Below the pieces are notes generated by a model, which was given only the letters and a program-made list of their open reading frames with translations, was not told where the DNA came from and made no database searches. The translations under genes were made by a program, and so were the position numbers. Below are positions 51,863 through 61,814 of a DNA stretch of 64,000 nucleotides, in pieces. The DNA is from Rhodoglobus sp. (GTDB taxonomy: Bacteria; Actinomycetota; Actinomycetes; Actinomycetales; Microbacteriaceae): positions 1 to 64,000 of the forward strand of contig JAODLY010000009.1 of assembly GCA_025464445.1 (NCBI GenBank). Direction: 5' to 3'. Position 1 is the first letter of the stretch. Every line of letters starts with the position of its first letter.

Positions 51863-53227
51863 ATGGTGACCGAATCAAATCCCGCCGGCATGCTCGGCGA
51901 TCTCACACGCGCTCGGACCGCCCGCACAGCCCGGGCTTCCAGCTTCGACCAGACGGGGCGCAACCGCGACAACTGGCTCATCATGCCGGGTGAGCAACGG
52001 GTTCTCGCCGATATCCAGGGCCCCGGCTCGATCACCCATATCTGGATGACCCAGTCGTGCCGCATCAACCCGGGACCGGGCCAGATCGACCCCGCGGTGG
52101 TCGGGGTGCCGATGCTGGAGATCCACAACGCCCTTGGCGTGAGTTGGGAGGTTGTCGACCCCGACTACTACCGCAAGGTGCTGCTCAAGATCTATTGGGA
52201 CGACCAGGAGACCCCGAGCGTGATCGCACCGCTGGGCGACTTCTTCGGCCTCATGAACTCGCTCTCGGGGTCGTACGATTCGCTCCCACTTTCGGTCTCG
52301 GCGAAAGAATCCGAGCTGCACACGTTCGGCGGCAGCGCCGCGTTCAACAGCTACTTCCGCATGCCGTTCGGAACTCGTGCGCGCGTAGTGGTCGAGAACC
52401 AGAACGACATCCCCTACCTGCAGTACTTCTACATCGACTACGAACTCTCCCCGGAGCCGTTGCCGGATGACACCGTCTATTTCCACGCGCACTGGAAGCG
52501 GGCACTGCCCAATGTGGGGTGGGCGCCCGACCTGCAGGCGAACAGCATCGAGACCACCATCCCGAACCTGACGGGCGATGACAATTACGTGGCGCTCGAG
52601 ACCGAGGGCAGAGGCCACTATGTCGGCTGCACGCTCGCCGTGCGACACTTCCAGGGTTCCTGGTGGGGTGAGGGCGACGACATGATCTTCATCGACGATG
52701 ACACCTGGCCACCGAGCCTTCACGGCACGGGCATGGAGGACTACTTCGGGCATGCCTGGGGCATGCAGCACAACGCCTACCAGTTCAACGGCACGATGGT
52801 CCATGAGGAAGACGTCCCCGGCTTCCACCACAGCTACCGCTTCCACATGGCAGACCCGATCCGTTTTGAGAAGCGCATCAAGGTGACCTTCGAGCACGGC
52901 CACGGCAACCATCTCTCGGACGACTGGTCGTCGACCGCCTACTGGTACCAGACCCTGCCGTCCCCCGTCCTCACCGTTCCGGGTGTCGAGGAACGGCTTC
53001 CGCTGCGACCTGTCGACCGGGTAATCCAGGCTCCGCTGCCCGACCTCACCGACGAGCAGCGTGCGGCGCGCGCGGCCGCGGCGGCGAGGATGGTCGGTTT
53101 CGTGGCTGCCCGCGATGCCCTTCGCGCGGACCGCCGCGTGGAGGTCGACACCTGGGAGGCCGCCAACGCTGCCCAGGCCCGCGACATCCGCTCCCGTTTC
53201 GATGCCAAAACCACAAGGGAGGCGTGA
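51863..53227 (+). CDS. Glycoside hydrolase family 172 (DUF2961), fructofuranose-acting
   Basis: This 454-residue protein has the GH172 fold (formerly DUF2961). Two jelly-roll domains are suggested by GPGSITHIWMTQ and the long beta-rich body. The two carboxylates correspond to E270 in WWGEGDDMIFIDD and E292 in GTGMEDYFGHAWG, in positions matching the characterised difructose dianhydride I synthase/hydrolase of Bifidobacterium. Such enzymes form or cleave alpha-linked difructofuranose anhydrides. ATG 51863 or GTG 51866 may be the start. It begins the GH172-GH32-PfkB operon. Confidence 0.88.
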   Translation: MVTESNPAGMLGDLTRARTARTARASSFDQTGRNRDNWLIMPGEQRVLADIQGPGSITHIWMTQSCRINPGPGQIDPAVVGVPMLEIHNALGVSWEVVDPDYYRKVLLKIYWDDQETPSVIAPLGDFFGLMNSLSGSYDSLPLSVSAKESELHTFGGSAAFNSYFRMPFGTRARVVVENQNDIPYLQYFYIDYELSPEPLPDDTVYFHAHWKRALPNVGWAPDLQANSIETTIPNLTGDDNYVALETEGRGHYVGCTLAVRHFQGSWWGEGDDMIFIDDDTWPPSLHGTGMEDYFGHAWGMQHNAYQFNGTMVHEEDVPGFHHSYRFHMADPIRFEKRIKVTFEHGHGNHLSDDWSSTAYWYQTLPSPVLTVPGVEERLPLRPVDRVIQAPLPDLTDEQRAARAAAAARMVGFVAARDALRADRRVEVDTWEAANAAQARDIRSRFDAKTTREA

Positions 53228-53229
53228 CA

Positions 53230-54465
53230 ATGCGCCCCGAGTTCCATTTCACCGCCGAGAGCGGCTGGATCAACGACCCACACGGCATCACCTGGCGTGA
53301 GGGTCGGTACCACCTCTTCTACCAGTACGTCCCGGGCAGCCAGGTGTGGGCCCCGAACTGTCACTGGGGGCACGCCACCTCAACCGACATGTTCGCCTTC
53401 GAGCAACTGCCGGTCGCGCTGGCCCCCGGCGACGGTGACGATGGCATCTGGACCGGCTCGCTCGTGACCGACGAGGCCGGTGCGAGCACGATCTTCTACA
53501 CCTCCGTCGTTCAGCCGGGAATCGGCATCGGTCGGGTGCGCACCGCGACGCCTGTCGACGACGGCTGGGTCGAGTGGCGCAAAGGCCCGGTTGTCGCCGG
53601 CGCCCCGGCTGGCCTCGACATCGTCGCCTATCGCGATCCCTTCGTCTTCCGCGACGGGGAAGCCTGGCGGATGTTCCTGGGTGCCGGTCTCGCCGACGGC
53701 ACCGCGACGGCGCTCTCCTATTCCTCCGACGACCTCGCGGAGTGGGAGTACGAGGGCATCGCCGCGCAACGCTCGACGCTCGAGACTGAACCCGTGTGGA
53801 CCGGTGCCCTGTGGGAGTGCCCCCAGTTGTTCGAGCTCGACGGGCGCCACGTCATCGTCAGCTCGGTGTGGGACGACGACGTGCTGCACTACGTCGCCTA
53901 CGGCATCGGCAGCTACCGTGACGGCAAGTTCAGCGCCGAGACCTGGGGGCGGCTGAGCTACGGGAACAGCTACTACGCGCCGTCATTCTTCCGTGACGCC
54001 GAGGGACGCCCGAGCCTGACTTTCTGGCTGCGCCATGTCGAGGACGCCGAGGCCGGCTGGGCGAGCGCGCACAGCGTGCCGCACACCCTCACCCTCGAGG
54101 GGGACACCCTCGTCGCGACCCCCCACGACGGGCTGCTCTCCTACCGGGGCACCCCTTCGAACACGGGCGAGGTCGAAGGGCTTGCCGCCGATGCCGTCTG
54201 GTCCCGCGGGTCGCGGCTCGAGATCCGATCCGGGGATGCCGCGGTCGCCACCCTCACGCTGGGCGAGGCCACCCTTACCCTCGCCGTCGGGACCGAGTCC
54301 TGGGAGATGCCCCACGACGGCTCCACCGTGCGGGTCATCCTGGATGGGCCGGCTTTGGAAGTCTCGACCCGTGCGGGAGTCATGGCGGCGCCGATCGCTC
54401 CCGCGGGTCGGTCGCTCGCCCTGTCGGGTGACGGCGAACTGCTGGTCTACAGCCTCACGAGGTGA
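53230..54465 (+). CDS. Glycoside hydrolase family 32 (fructan hydrolase/levanase-like)
   Basis: The ATG at 53230 has GGGAGG 7 bases upstream and gives 411 residues; the GTG at 53224 is too close to it. GH32 active-site motifs are W13-INDPHG (nucleophile D16), RDP at 135-137 (transition-state Asp) and EC at 196-197 (acid/base E196). The canonical NDPNG reads NDPHG here. The five-bladed propeller is followed by a C-terminal beta-sandwich (about 300-411). There is no signal peptide, so it acts inside the cell on imported fructosides such as inulo- or levan-oligosaccharides or sucrose-type substrates. Confidence 0.93.
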   Translation: MRPEFHFTAESGWINDPHGITWREGRYHLFYQYVPGSQVWAPNCHWGHATSTDMFAFEQLPVALAPGDGDDGIWTGSLVTDEAGASTIFYTSVVQPGIGIGRVRTATPVDDGWVEWRKGPVVAGAPAGLDIVAYRDPFVFRDGEAWRMFLGAGLADGTATALSYSSDDLAEWEYEGIAAQRSTLETEPVWTGALWECPQLFELDGRHVIVSSVWDDDVLHYVAYGIGSYRDGKFSAETWGRLSYGNSYYAPSFFRDAEGRPSLTFWLRHVEDAEAGWASAHSVPHTLTLEGDTLVATPHDGLLSYRGTPSNTGEVEGLAADAVWSRGSRLEIRSGDAAVATLTLGEATLTLAVGTESWEMPHDGSTVRVILDGPALEVSTRAGVMAAPIAPAGRSLALSGDGELLVYSLTR

Positions 54466-55385
54466 CCGGGCACGTGCTTGTCGTCGGCGAAGCGCTCGTC
54501 GACGTCGTGCGCCGCGGTGGGGTATCCGAGGCCCACCCCGGTGGAAGCCCGTTGAACGTGGCCGTCGGCGTGCAGCGGCTCGGCCTCGATGCGACCCTGC
54601 ACTCGCGGTTCGGCCGGGATCGTCACGGGTTGGCGGTTGCCGCGCACCTGGCCGCGAGCGGCGTGGCCGTGACGCCCGGCACGATCACGCGAGAAGCGAC
54701 CTCGGTCGCGGTCGCCACCATCGGATCGGACGGTGCAGCGCAATACGACTTCGCCATCAGCTGGGACCCTGCGCCCCTGGATGTCGCGGCATTCCCTTCG
54801 CGCGCCCTGCATGTTGGCTCGATCGGATCGTGGCTCGAGCCGGGTGCCTCCCTTGTCGAGGATCTCGTGCGAGCGACCCGGCCCCACGCGACGATCACGT
54901 TCGACCCGAACGTGCGCCCTGCGCTCATGCCCACGCACGCTGAAGCGGTCTCTCGGGTGGAGCGCTTCGTCCGGCTCGCCGACGTGGTCAAGGCGAGCGA
55001 CGAGGACCTCGAATGGCTGTATCCGGGAACGGATCCGGCTGTCGTGCTCGATCGGTGGCTCGGTTTCGGCCCGGCGCTGGTGATCGCGACCGGGGGTGCA
55101 GCGGGTGCGGACTCCGTGACCAGGAACGGACATCTCCACACCCCGGCCCCGAAGATCACGGTCGCGGACACCATCGGCGCCGGCGACTCATTCATGGCCG
55201 GACTCATTGCGGGCCTCGACGACGAGGGGCTGCTCGGCAAGCAGCGACGCGACGAGCTGCGTGACATCCCTGCCTCATCGCAGAGGTACGTCGTCGAGTT
55301 GGCCGCCCGCTGCGCCGCCGTCACAACCACCCGCATCGGCGCCAACCCGCCCACGCGGTCGGACATCCTGGCCTTCTGGAGGTAG
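54462..55385 (+). CDS. PfkB-family carbohydrate kinase, probable fructokinase
   Basis: This 307-residue ribokinase-family protein has GGSPLNVAVGVQRLGLDATL as the sugar-binding region and the anion hole/catalytic motif DTIGAGDSFMAGLIAG. The GTG at 54462 overlaps the GH32 stop (GTGA). As the last gene of the GH172-GH32 operon it most likely phosphorylates fructose released in the cytoplasm. The specificity is inferred; related adenosine- or 2-keto-sugar kinases have the same motifs. Confidence 0.9.
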   Translation: MTGHVLVVGEALVDVVRRGGVSEAHPGGSPLNVAVGVQRLGLDATLHSRFGRDRHGLAVAAHLAASGVAVTPGTITREATSVAVATIGSDGAAQYDFAISWDPAPLDVAAFPSRALHVGSIGSWLEPGASLVEDLVRATRPHATITFDPNVRPALMPTHAEAVSRVERFVRLADVVKASDEDLEWLYPGTDPAVVLDRWLGFGPALVIATGGAAGADSVTRNGHLHTPAPKITVADTIGAGDSFMAGLIAGLDDEGLLGKQRRDELRDIPASSQRYVVELAARCAAVTTTRIGANPPTRSDILAFWR

Positions 55386-55638
55386 CGCTGGCGTGCCGAC
55401 AGAAGGCGGTCCCATCGAACGCCTCGGCTACGTCACCACACACCAACTCGCTGTCGCTGTTGCCCGCAAATTCCGCGATATGGTGAGGAACGTGGGCGTC
55501 GATATCACCCACATCGAGAAATCCCAGATGAACCACGTCTACCCCGTGGACCGGAGTCCCGAAGGGAAAGGCCCGGCAGCAGATCGCCGCAGAGATTGGC
55601 GGCGACCACTGATTTCGGTCCGAACGAAGGAGTTCGCG

Positions 55639-56340
55639 GTGTCTAAGCTCTGGAACGATCCACATGAGGCGCTTGTCGGGCTTCTCGCCGACGGGATGAC
55701 ACTCGCCGTGGGCGGTTTCGGCCTCAGTGGGATCCCCGCAGACCTGATCGACGCAGTGCGCGACAGCAACGTCAAGGACCTCACCGTCGTTTCGAACAAC
55801 ATGGGTGTCGATGGCAAGGGCCTCGGGGTTCTGCTCGAAAACGGGCAGGTACGTAAGGTGATCTCCTCGTACGTGGGCGAGAACAAGGGGTTCGCCGCTG
55901 CCTACCTCGCGGGCACTCTCCAGGTCGAGTTCACCCCCCAGGGCACACTGGCAGAGCGCCTGCGCGCCGGCGGCGCGGGCATCCCCGGTTTCTACACCAA
56001 GACGGGCGTCGGCACCCCGGTCGCGGAAGGCAAGCCCACGATGGTGTTCGACGGGGTGGAGTACCTGCTCGAGCGGGGCATCGTCGTCGATGTGGCACTC
56101 GTTCACGCCTACCGCGGCGACCTGGAAGGCAACCTCCTCTACCGGCACACGGCGCGCAACTTCAATCCGCTCGTCGCGACTGCCGGCCGCATCACGGTCG
56201 CCGAGGTCGAGCAGCTGGTGGACGGCTACCTCGACCCCGACAATGTTGTGACACCAGGCATTTTCGTGCAGCGGATCGTCACCACGACGCGCGCGAAAGA
56301 CATAGAGCAGCGGACCACGCGTCCACGGACGGGGAACTAG
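55639..56340 (+). CDS. scoA: 3-oxoacid CoA-transferase subunit A
   Basis: This 233-residue protein starts at the GTG at 55639, with AAGGAG at the right distance; the frame is open upstream to 55207 but that part overlaps the kinase and intergenic DNA. The coenzyme-A motif [13 protein letters not shown] lies in the first 40 residues, and [15 protein letters not shown] and [22 protein letters not shown] complete the fold. With ScoB it moves CoA from succinyl-CoA to an oxo acid. The 253 bases before it hold no recognisable gene. Confidence 0.93.
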   Translation: MSKLWNDPHEALVGLLADGMTLAVGGFGLSGIPADLIDAVRDSNVKDLTVVSNNMGVDGKGLGVLLENGQVRKVISSYVGENKGFAAAYLAGTLQVEFTPQGTLAERLRAGGAGIPGFYTKTGVGTPVAEGKPTMVFDGVEYLLERGIVVDVALVHAYRGDLEGNLLYRHTARNFNPLVATAGRITVAEVEQLVDGYLDPDNVVTPGIFVQRIVTTTRAKDIEQRTTRPRTGN

Positions 56341-56342
56341 TT

Positions 56343-56972
56343 ATGCCTTGGACCAGGGAAGAGATGGCGGCCATTGCCGCGCGAGGCCTGAAGGATGGCG
56401 CTTATGTGAACCTCGGTATCGGCATCCCTACGCTCGTGGCCAACTACATCCCAGACGGTACGAGGGTGACTCTCCAGAGCGAGAATGGCATGCTCGGCAT
56501 CGGACCGTTCCCATTCGAAGGGGAAGAGGACGCCGACCTCATCAACGCCGGCAAGCAGACAGTCACGGCCATTCCCGGTGCCAGCTATTTTGATTCGGCC
56601 ACGTCGTTCGGGATGATCCGGGGCGGGCACATCGATGCGGCCGTGCTGGGTGCCCTGCAGGTGTCCGCTCGCGGTGACCTCGCCAACTGGATGGTGCCGG
56701 GAGCCATGGTCAAGGGAATGGGTGGAGCCATGGACCTGGTCGCCGGCGCTTCGTTGGTGATCGTGATCACCGACCACGTGGCGAAAGACGGCAGCCCCAA
56801 GATCGTCGAGGAATGCACCCTGCCTCTGACCGGCAGGCGCTGCGTCGACGAGATCATCACCGACCTTGCGGTGTTCGACGTGACAGACGCCGGGCTGGCC
56901 CTGCGTGAGCTCGCGCCAGCGGTGACCGTCGAAGAACTTCGCCAGAAGACAGGTGCCCGCTTCACCTATTGA
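56343..56972 (+). CDS. scoB: 3-oxoacid CoA-transferase subunit B
   Basis: This 209-residue partner starts 2 bases after scoA. Motifs are [14 protein letters not shown] and the catalytic glutamate E47 in [30 protein letters not shown] and [14 protein letters not shown] follow. The glutamate forms the glutamyl-CoA intermediate. The pair is convergent with the thiolase of the acyl-CoA operon and may feed or drain the same pathway at the 3-ketoacyl level. Confidence 0.94.
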   Translation: MPWTREEMAAIAARGLKDGAYVNLGIGIPTLVANYIPDGTRVTLQSENGMLGIGPFPFEGEEDADLINAGKQTVTAIPGASYFDSATSFGMIRGGHIDAAVLGALQVSARGDLANWMVPGAMVKGMGGAMDLVAGASLVIVITDHVAKDGSPKIVEECTLPLTGRRCVDEIITDLAVFDVTDAGLALRELAPAVTVEELRQKTGARFTY

Positions 56973-57028
56973 TGATGTCGAATACGTATGTGGACGTTGG
57001 TGCCGACATCTCCACGAGACCGTCTCGG

Positions 57029-58255
57029 CTAGTCGCGATCCGCGTTCTCGAAGATCGCCGCGAGCCCCTGGCCGCCGCCGATGCACATCGTCTCGAGCAG
57101 GTAGCGGCCGCCGATGCGGCTCAGGTGGCGCGACGCTGTCGCGAGAATGCGGGCACCTGTCGCCCCCACGGGATGCCCGAGCGAGATGCCCGAGCCGTTC
57201 ACGTTCAGGCGCGACCAGTCGTCGTCGCCCAGGTTCCACTGGCGGGTGACCGCGAGCACTTGCGCGGCGAAGGCCTCGTTGAGCTCGATGAGGTCCATGT
57301 CCGCGAGGCTGAGCCCCGTGCGCTCGAGGACTCTCGCCGTCGCGGGAACCGGGCCAATCCCCATGCGTGCCGGCTCGACGCCGGCGCGCGCCCAGCCTAC
57401 GAGTCTCACAACTGCATTGAGACCGAGTTCTTCGGCGCGCTCCCTCGTCGTCACGATGCAGGCCGCGGCCCCGTCATTCTGGCCGCTGGCATTGCCAGCC
57501 GTGACGGTTGCGGCGGCATCCTTCGCGATGAGAATGGGCGTGAGGCGGGCGAGCGCCTGGGCAGTCGTGTCGGGGCGCAGCGTCTCATCGGCGTCCACGA
57601 CGGTCAGCGAACGGCCGTTTGCCACTTCGACCGGCACGATCTCGTTCGTGAAGTGGCCGGCAACGACCGCCGCGGCGGCACGCTGCTGTGATCGCACGGC
57701 CAGGGCATCCTGGTCCTCCCTGCTGATCGAGAACTCGCGGCGCAGGTTCTCCGCGGTCTCCAGCATGCCGTCGGGCACCGGGTAGTTCCTGCCGCCGGCC
57801 GTCTCGCGGCCGCGCCCCAGCGCGTCGTGCAGGTGGAGTCCGGTGGCGCCACCGATGCCCCATCGAGCGGCGACCGTGTAGAAGGGCGCCTGGCTCATCG
57901 AGTCGACTCCCCCGGCGATCACGAGGTCGCTTACCCCGGTCTGCACCTGCATCGCCGCGTCGAGTATCGCCTGCAGTCCCGACCCGCAGCGCCGATCAAG
58001 CTGCATGCCGCCGACGGTGATCGGCAGGCCAGCGTTGAGCGCAGCAACCCTTGCGATCGGCGCAGCTTCCGCGGTCGGGTAGGCCTGCCCGAGAACCACC
58101 TCGTCGACGAGAGAGCCGTCGAGGCCAGTGCGCGCTATCAGCGCGGCGATCACCGTGGCCGCGAGTTCGGCCGGCGATACGCTCTTCAGCGCGCCGCCGA
58201 AGCGCCCAATCGGGGTGCGCAGTGGTTCGCAGATGACGATTTCGGGGAGGGACAT
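57029..58255 (-). CDS. Acetyl-CoA acyltransferase (thiolase)
   Basis: This 408-residue thiolase has the acylated C90 in RRCGSGLQAILDA, H361 in NGSGISLGHPVGATG and C391 in MCIGGGQG, with LIELNEAFAAQVLAV before them. It cleaves 3-ketoacyl-CoA or condenses acetyl-CoA. It is the last gene of the minus-strand ligase-BioY-hydratase-ACD-SDR-thiolase operon, 9 bases after the SDR stop. Chain-length preference cannot be told from motifs. Confidence 0.95.
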   Translation of the reverse strand: MSLPEIVICEPLRTPIGRFGGALKSVSPAELAATVIAALIARTGLDGSLVDEVVLGQAYPTAEAAPIARVAALNAGLPITVGGMQLDRRCGSGLQAILDAAMQVQTGVSDLVIAGGVDSMSQAPFYTVAARWGIGGATGLHLHDALGRGRETAGGRNYPVPDGMLETAENLRREFSISREDQDALAVRSQQRAAAAVVAGHFTNEIVPVEVANGRSLTVVDADETLRPDTTAQALARLTPILIAKDAAATVTAGNASGQNDGAAACIVTTRERAEELGLNAVVRLVGWARAGVEPARMGIGPVPATARVLERTGLSLADMDLIELNEAFAAQVLAVTRQWNLGDDDWSRLNVNGSGISLGHPVGATGARILATASRHLSRIGGRYLLETMCIGGGQGLAAIFENADRD

Positions 58256-58264
58256 TGCAGCCTT

Positions 58265-59053
58265 TCAGCTCGGGATGAGTCCGGCGAAGCCCGCGGTGAG
58301 CCCGCCGTCGACGAAGATCGTCTGGCCGGTGACGTAGCCAGCCGCATCCGAAAGGAGGAACAGCACGACGCCGGCAACATCCTGCGGTCGTCCCGTGCGG
58401 CCGAGCGGCAGGACGCGTTTGCGCTCTTCCTGGACGCGCTCGGAGTCGATGGAGGCGCCGGGCGGGCGGATGCCCGTCTCACTGATCAGGCCAGGGGCGA
58501 CGGCATTTACCCGGATACCCGACCCTCCCCACTCGGCGGCGAGCTGCTGCGTCAGCGCCACAGCGCCCGCCTTGGAGACGCTGTACGACCCCAGGCCGGG
58601 AAACGGGAACCGGGCGGCCATCGACGCCACATTGACTATCGCGCCGCCGGATGCCGCAAGATGCGGATACGCTGCGCGCGAGCAGTAGAGCATCGCCATG
58701 AGGTTGACGCGCATCGCGAGATCCCAGTCGGCCAGCGCAACATCGAGCAGCGCCCCCGGCCGGTAGAGGCCGGCGTTGTTGACCAGGCCGTCAAGCGGAC
58801 CCAGGGCATCAACGGCTGTGGAGATGATGCCGGCGACGGAGGCCTCATCCGAGACATCCCCGGCCGCGGCGACCGCGCTACCGCCGGCCTGGCGAATGCT
58901 GTCGACGGTTGCCGCCGCGCGTTGCGGGTCGAGGTCGTTCACCGCGACCGCGGCCCCAGCGGCCGCGACGGTCTGCGCGATCGCCGCGCCGATGCCCGAT
59001 CCGGCTCCGGTCACCAGAATCCGCCGCCCGTCGAGCGAAAACTGGCCGCTCAT
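58265..59053 (-). CDS. SDR-family dehydrogenase, probable 3-hydroxyacyl-CoA dehydrogenase role
   Basis: This 262-residue SDR has [21 protein letters not shown] with D-L-D in NDLDPQ (NAD preference), NNAGLYRP, and catalytic Ser/Tyr/Lys in [20 protein letters not shown]. Its ATG overlaps the ACD stop by 4 bases; the long frame to 60181 is a shadow of that gene. Between an enoyl-CoA hydratase and a thiolase it would supply the hydroxyacyl-CoA dehydrogenation step. Confidence 0.9.
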   Translation of the reverse strand: MSGQFSLDGRRILVTGAGSGIGAAIAQTVAAAGAAVAVNDLDPQRAAATVDSIRQAGGSAVAAAGDVSDEASVAGIISTAVDALGPLDGLVNNAGLYRPGALLDVALADWDLAMRVNLMAMLYCSRAAYPHLAASGGAIVNVASMAARFPFPGLGSYSVSKAGAVALTQQLAAEWGGSGIRVNAVAPGLISETGIRPPGASIDSERVQEERKRVLPLGRTGRPQDVAGVVLFLLSDAAGYVTGQTIFVDGGLTAGFAGLIPS

Positions 59054-61017
59054 CGCGTCACCTCCAGTTTCGAGTCGAGCGCGTAGAGCAGGCCGTCCCT
59101 GCCCATCGCGATGGGGTTGAGGTCGAGGCTGCCCAGCTCGGGATGAGTCGTGGCGAGAGCCGCGACATCCTGCACGAGTTCGACCACGACGCGCAGGTCG
59201 CCCGCCGCCACGAACGGGCTGACCAGTGCGACGATCTCGTCGTACCCGAGGGGCGCGCTGGCGAACACCACGCTGTCCCCGACATCGCTGCCGCCCATTC
59301 CGAAGGAGAGGAGCACGCCGTGCTCGGCCGAACGTACGAATCCGAGAATGAATTCCGCGTCGTGCTCGACCTCCCGGTGCAGGCTGATCGGGGCATCCCC
59401 GAATCGCGCACGCAGGAACGCGACCGCGGCGCTCAGCACAGTGAGATCGGGCACGGATCGGATGAGGCCACCGGCCTTCAGGCGATGCGCGAGCTGCTCG
59501 ACCTTGACCACCATCGGGAAGCCCACCCGGTCCGCTGCCGATTCCAGGCCCGCCGGCAGGTCGTCGATCTCCGCGGACTCTGGCCAGGCCACTCGCAGGC
59601 CAGCCAGGAGCTCCCTGGACGAAGTACCCGTCACGAGTTCGACCCGGCCCTGTGTCACCGGCGAGCGATCGACCTGCGACACCGTAGAACCGGAAGGGTC
59701 GAGCAGGGCCGCGAGCGCGCCGGCCTTCACTATGCCCTCCCTGGCCGAAGTGGCGTAGACGACACCGTCCCAGCGCGTCTCGGGCGGGAGCGGGGCGCCG
59801 ACAATGGCGCAGAGCACCACCGCAGCACCCGCTGACTGGGCAGCATCGACGACGAGACGCGCAACGGCGGTGTGCGCGGGCAGCCGCGGGCCGGGGAGTC
59901 CCACTCCTGCCACGTGGACGAGCACGGGATGCCGCGCTGCGTAGTCGCGGACGATCGCGGCGAATTCCTCGGGCCGGTTCATCACGCCGGCACCCACATC
60001 CACCGGATTGTCGGGGCCCTCGAGCACAACCCCGGCACGCTCGGCGGCATCGGCCATCGCGACCGCGCCCCCGCCCGAACTGCTCAGGACGGCGATCCCG
60101 CCCGCGCGCGGTGCCGACCCGCGCAGGCCGGGAGTGGCGAGCGCTTCGAGCACCCACACCGCCTCCTCCAGGTCGCGGCACACGATAATGCCCGCCTGCC
60201 GCGCGACACCGGCGACGATCCGCGCGGAGGTCGCCAGCATCCCGGTGTGCGATTGCGCGGCGCGCGAACCCGCCTCCGACTGCCCGCCCTGGACGAGCAC
60301 AAGCTGCTTGCCGAGCGCCCTGGCTCTGGCACCCGCGTCGCGAAGGTCGCGGACATCCCGCATCGATTCCGCGTACAGCAGCACCGTGTCGACCCCGCTC
60401 TCCTCGAGCTGCAGCACGGCCAGTTCGAAGAAGTCGAGGGACGCTGCATTGCCGTAGGAGAACGCGCTGGCCACCCCGAGACCGCGGCCGGCAAGTGCGC
60501 CGAGCACACCCGAGAGCATCCCGCCGGACTGCATAACCAGGCCGATCGGGCCGTCCGCGATGGGAGGCAGTGGACCGGCGTAGCCGAAGAAACCATCCTG
60601 TGGAGCGAGGACTCCCATGCAGTTCGGGCCGAGCAGCGGAACGTCGCTGCTCGCAGCCCAGTCCGCGAGCTCCACTTCCTGCTCAGGGGTGAATCCGCTC
60701 GTGATGACGACGACTCCGTCGATCCTGCCCGTCGCCGACCGCAGGATGCCCAGGCAGTCGCCAGCCGGAACCAGCAGGTACACCACCCCCGGCTCGGCCA
60801 CGAGGTCGAGCGACGGCACACAGGATATCCCGGCCACCGAGGCACGGGTGCGGCTGACGAGGTTGATCGTCCCGCCGAACGGGTGCGATGCATCGAGCAG
60901 GTTGTCGAGCAGCGAGCTGGCGAAGAACGAGCCAGGCGAGGCGCCCACGATCGTGACCGCCGCGGGATCGAGCAAGGCGGCCGCAGTTGCCCGCCCGGGT
61001 GCGCTTGCCTCTCTCAT
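59050..61017 (-). CDS. ADP-forming acyl-CoA synthetase-like fusion protein (ACD/CoA-binding plus ATP-grasp)
   Basis: This 655-residue protein has an N-terminal CoA-binding Rossmann domain ([14 protein letters not shown]). A succinyl-CoA-ligase-like domain follows with the phosphohistidine H257 in SHTGML, and a reduced C-terminal ATP-grasp domain (~470-655) with [18 protein letters not shown]. In typical ADP-forming synthetases the latter reads HKSD/HKTD-GG, so the HRLKAGG variant and the short length suggest altered catalysis. It overlaps the hydratase by 4 bases. It may make acyl-CoA or regenerate ATP from acyl-CoA. Confidence 0.85.
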   Translation of the reverse strand: MREASAPGRATAAALLDPAAVTIVGASPGSFFASSLLDNLLDASHPFGGTINLVSRTRASVAGISCVPSLDLVAEPGVVYLLVPAGDCLGILRSATGRIDGVVVITSGFTPEQEVELADWAASSDVPLLGPNCMGVLAPQDGFFGYAGPLPPIADGPIGLVMQSGGMLSGVLGALAGRGLGVASAFSYGNAASLDFFELAVLQLEESGVDTVLLYAESMRDVRDLRDAGARARALGKQLVLVQGGQSEAGSRAAQSHTGMLATSARIVAGVARQAGIIVCRDLEEAVWVLEALATPGLRGSAPRAGGIAVLSSSGGGAVAMADAAERAGVVLEGPDNPVDVGAGVMNRPEEFAAIVRDYAARHPVLVHVAGVGLPGPRLPAHTAVARLVVDAAQSAGAAVVLCAIVGAPLPPETRWDGVVYATSAREGIVKAGALAALLDPSGSTVSQVDRSPVTQGRVELVTGTSSRELLAGLRVAWPESAEIDDLPAGLESAADRVGFPMVVKVEQLAHRLKAGGLIRSVPDLTVLSAAVAFLRARFGDAPISLHREVEHDAEFILGFVRSAEHGVLLSFGMGGSDVGDSVVFASAPLGYDEIVALVSPFVAAGDLRVVVELVQDVAALATTHPELGSLDLNPIAMGRDGLLYALDSKLEVTR

Positions 61018-61814
61018 TGGCGACGGAAGTCGAACAGCTGGTAGCCGACCGCCGGGTCGAGGGTTGCGTTCATGTCGGCTACAACCCTGCGGTTGAGGAT
61101 GCGCTTGGTGAACGCGAGGACGTCCGCCGAGCGCGCGAGCAGCTTCTCGACAAGGTCGTCGACTGCCGCATCGAGTTCGGCGAGCGGCACCGCTGCGTTG
61201 ATCATGCCTGCCGCTGCGAGCTGGGCCCCGGTGTACTCCTCCGAGAGGAAGAAGTACTCCTTCGCCTTCGGCGGCGACATGAACTGCGGCACGAACGATA
61301 GGGCGCCATCGCCGGGCACGAGGCTGTACGGCGGGCCAACGGGCTCGCCGCCCGAACTTGGGATGGTCGTGCCGAGCGCCAGGTGCATGTCGCAGATCTT
61401 GGCGTCCTCACGGGCGATGACGAGGTCGGAGTTGAACATGAGGCTCTGGCCGAAGCCCATAGCGTCGCCGTTCACCTTCGAGATGAGCGGCTTCTCCATC
61501 TCCGCTGCCGCCTGGTGAGCACGGATGATCCCGGTGAACCTTCCCCATTCGCCCCGGGGATCCCCGAGCCGCTTCGACTGGTCTCCGTTGGCGTACTGGC
61601 TCGTCGGCGGGGGCACCAGGAACTCGCCGTCCTCTTCGCCGGTGAGGATGACGATGCGCACCGAGTCGTCGATCCTCAGTTCAGAGAGGGCGAGTCCCAT
61701 CTCCTCGTGGATCTCGGCGTAGGGCTTCAGGTTCATCGACTCCCGCAGCGGGCGCATCTTCACCGTTGCCACCTGGCCGGATCGCTCGACGACCAGCGCG
61801 CGGAATTCAGTCAT
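61014..61814 (-). CDS. Enoyl-CoA hydratase/isomerase family protein
   Basis: This is a 266-residue crotonase-fold protein. The oxyanion-hole region is seen in KVNGDAMGFGQSLMFNSDLV, with LALGTTIPSSGGEP downstream. An unusual proline-rich insert (LVPPPTSQYANGDQSK) sits where crotonases have a short loop, and the usual first catalytic Glu position is not obvious, so an isomerase or an atypical hydratase is possible. It overlaps bioY and the ACD gene by 4 bases each, indicating coupled translation. Confidence 0.86.
   Translation of the reverse strand: MTEFRALVVERSGQVATVKMRPLRESMNLKPYAEIHEEMGLALSELRIDDSVRIVILTGEEDGEFLVPPPTSQYANGDQSKRLGDPRGEWGRFTGIIRAHQAAAEMEKPLISKVNGDAMGFGQSLMFNSDLVIAREDAKICDMHLALGTTIPSSGGEPVGPPYSLVPGDGALSFVPQFMSPPKAKEYFFLSEEYTGAQLAAAGMINAAVPLAELDAAVDDLVEKLLARSADVLAFTKRILNRRVVADMNATLDPAVGYQLFDFRRQ

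Noticed and set aside
55386-55638. A possible small gene between the fructokinase and scoA
   Set aside because: The frame is open only because it is continuous with scoA; there is no ribosome site until the GTG at 55639 and no family resemblance.
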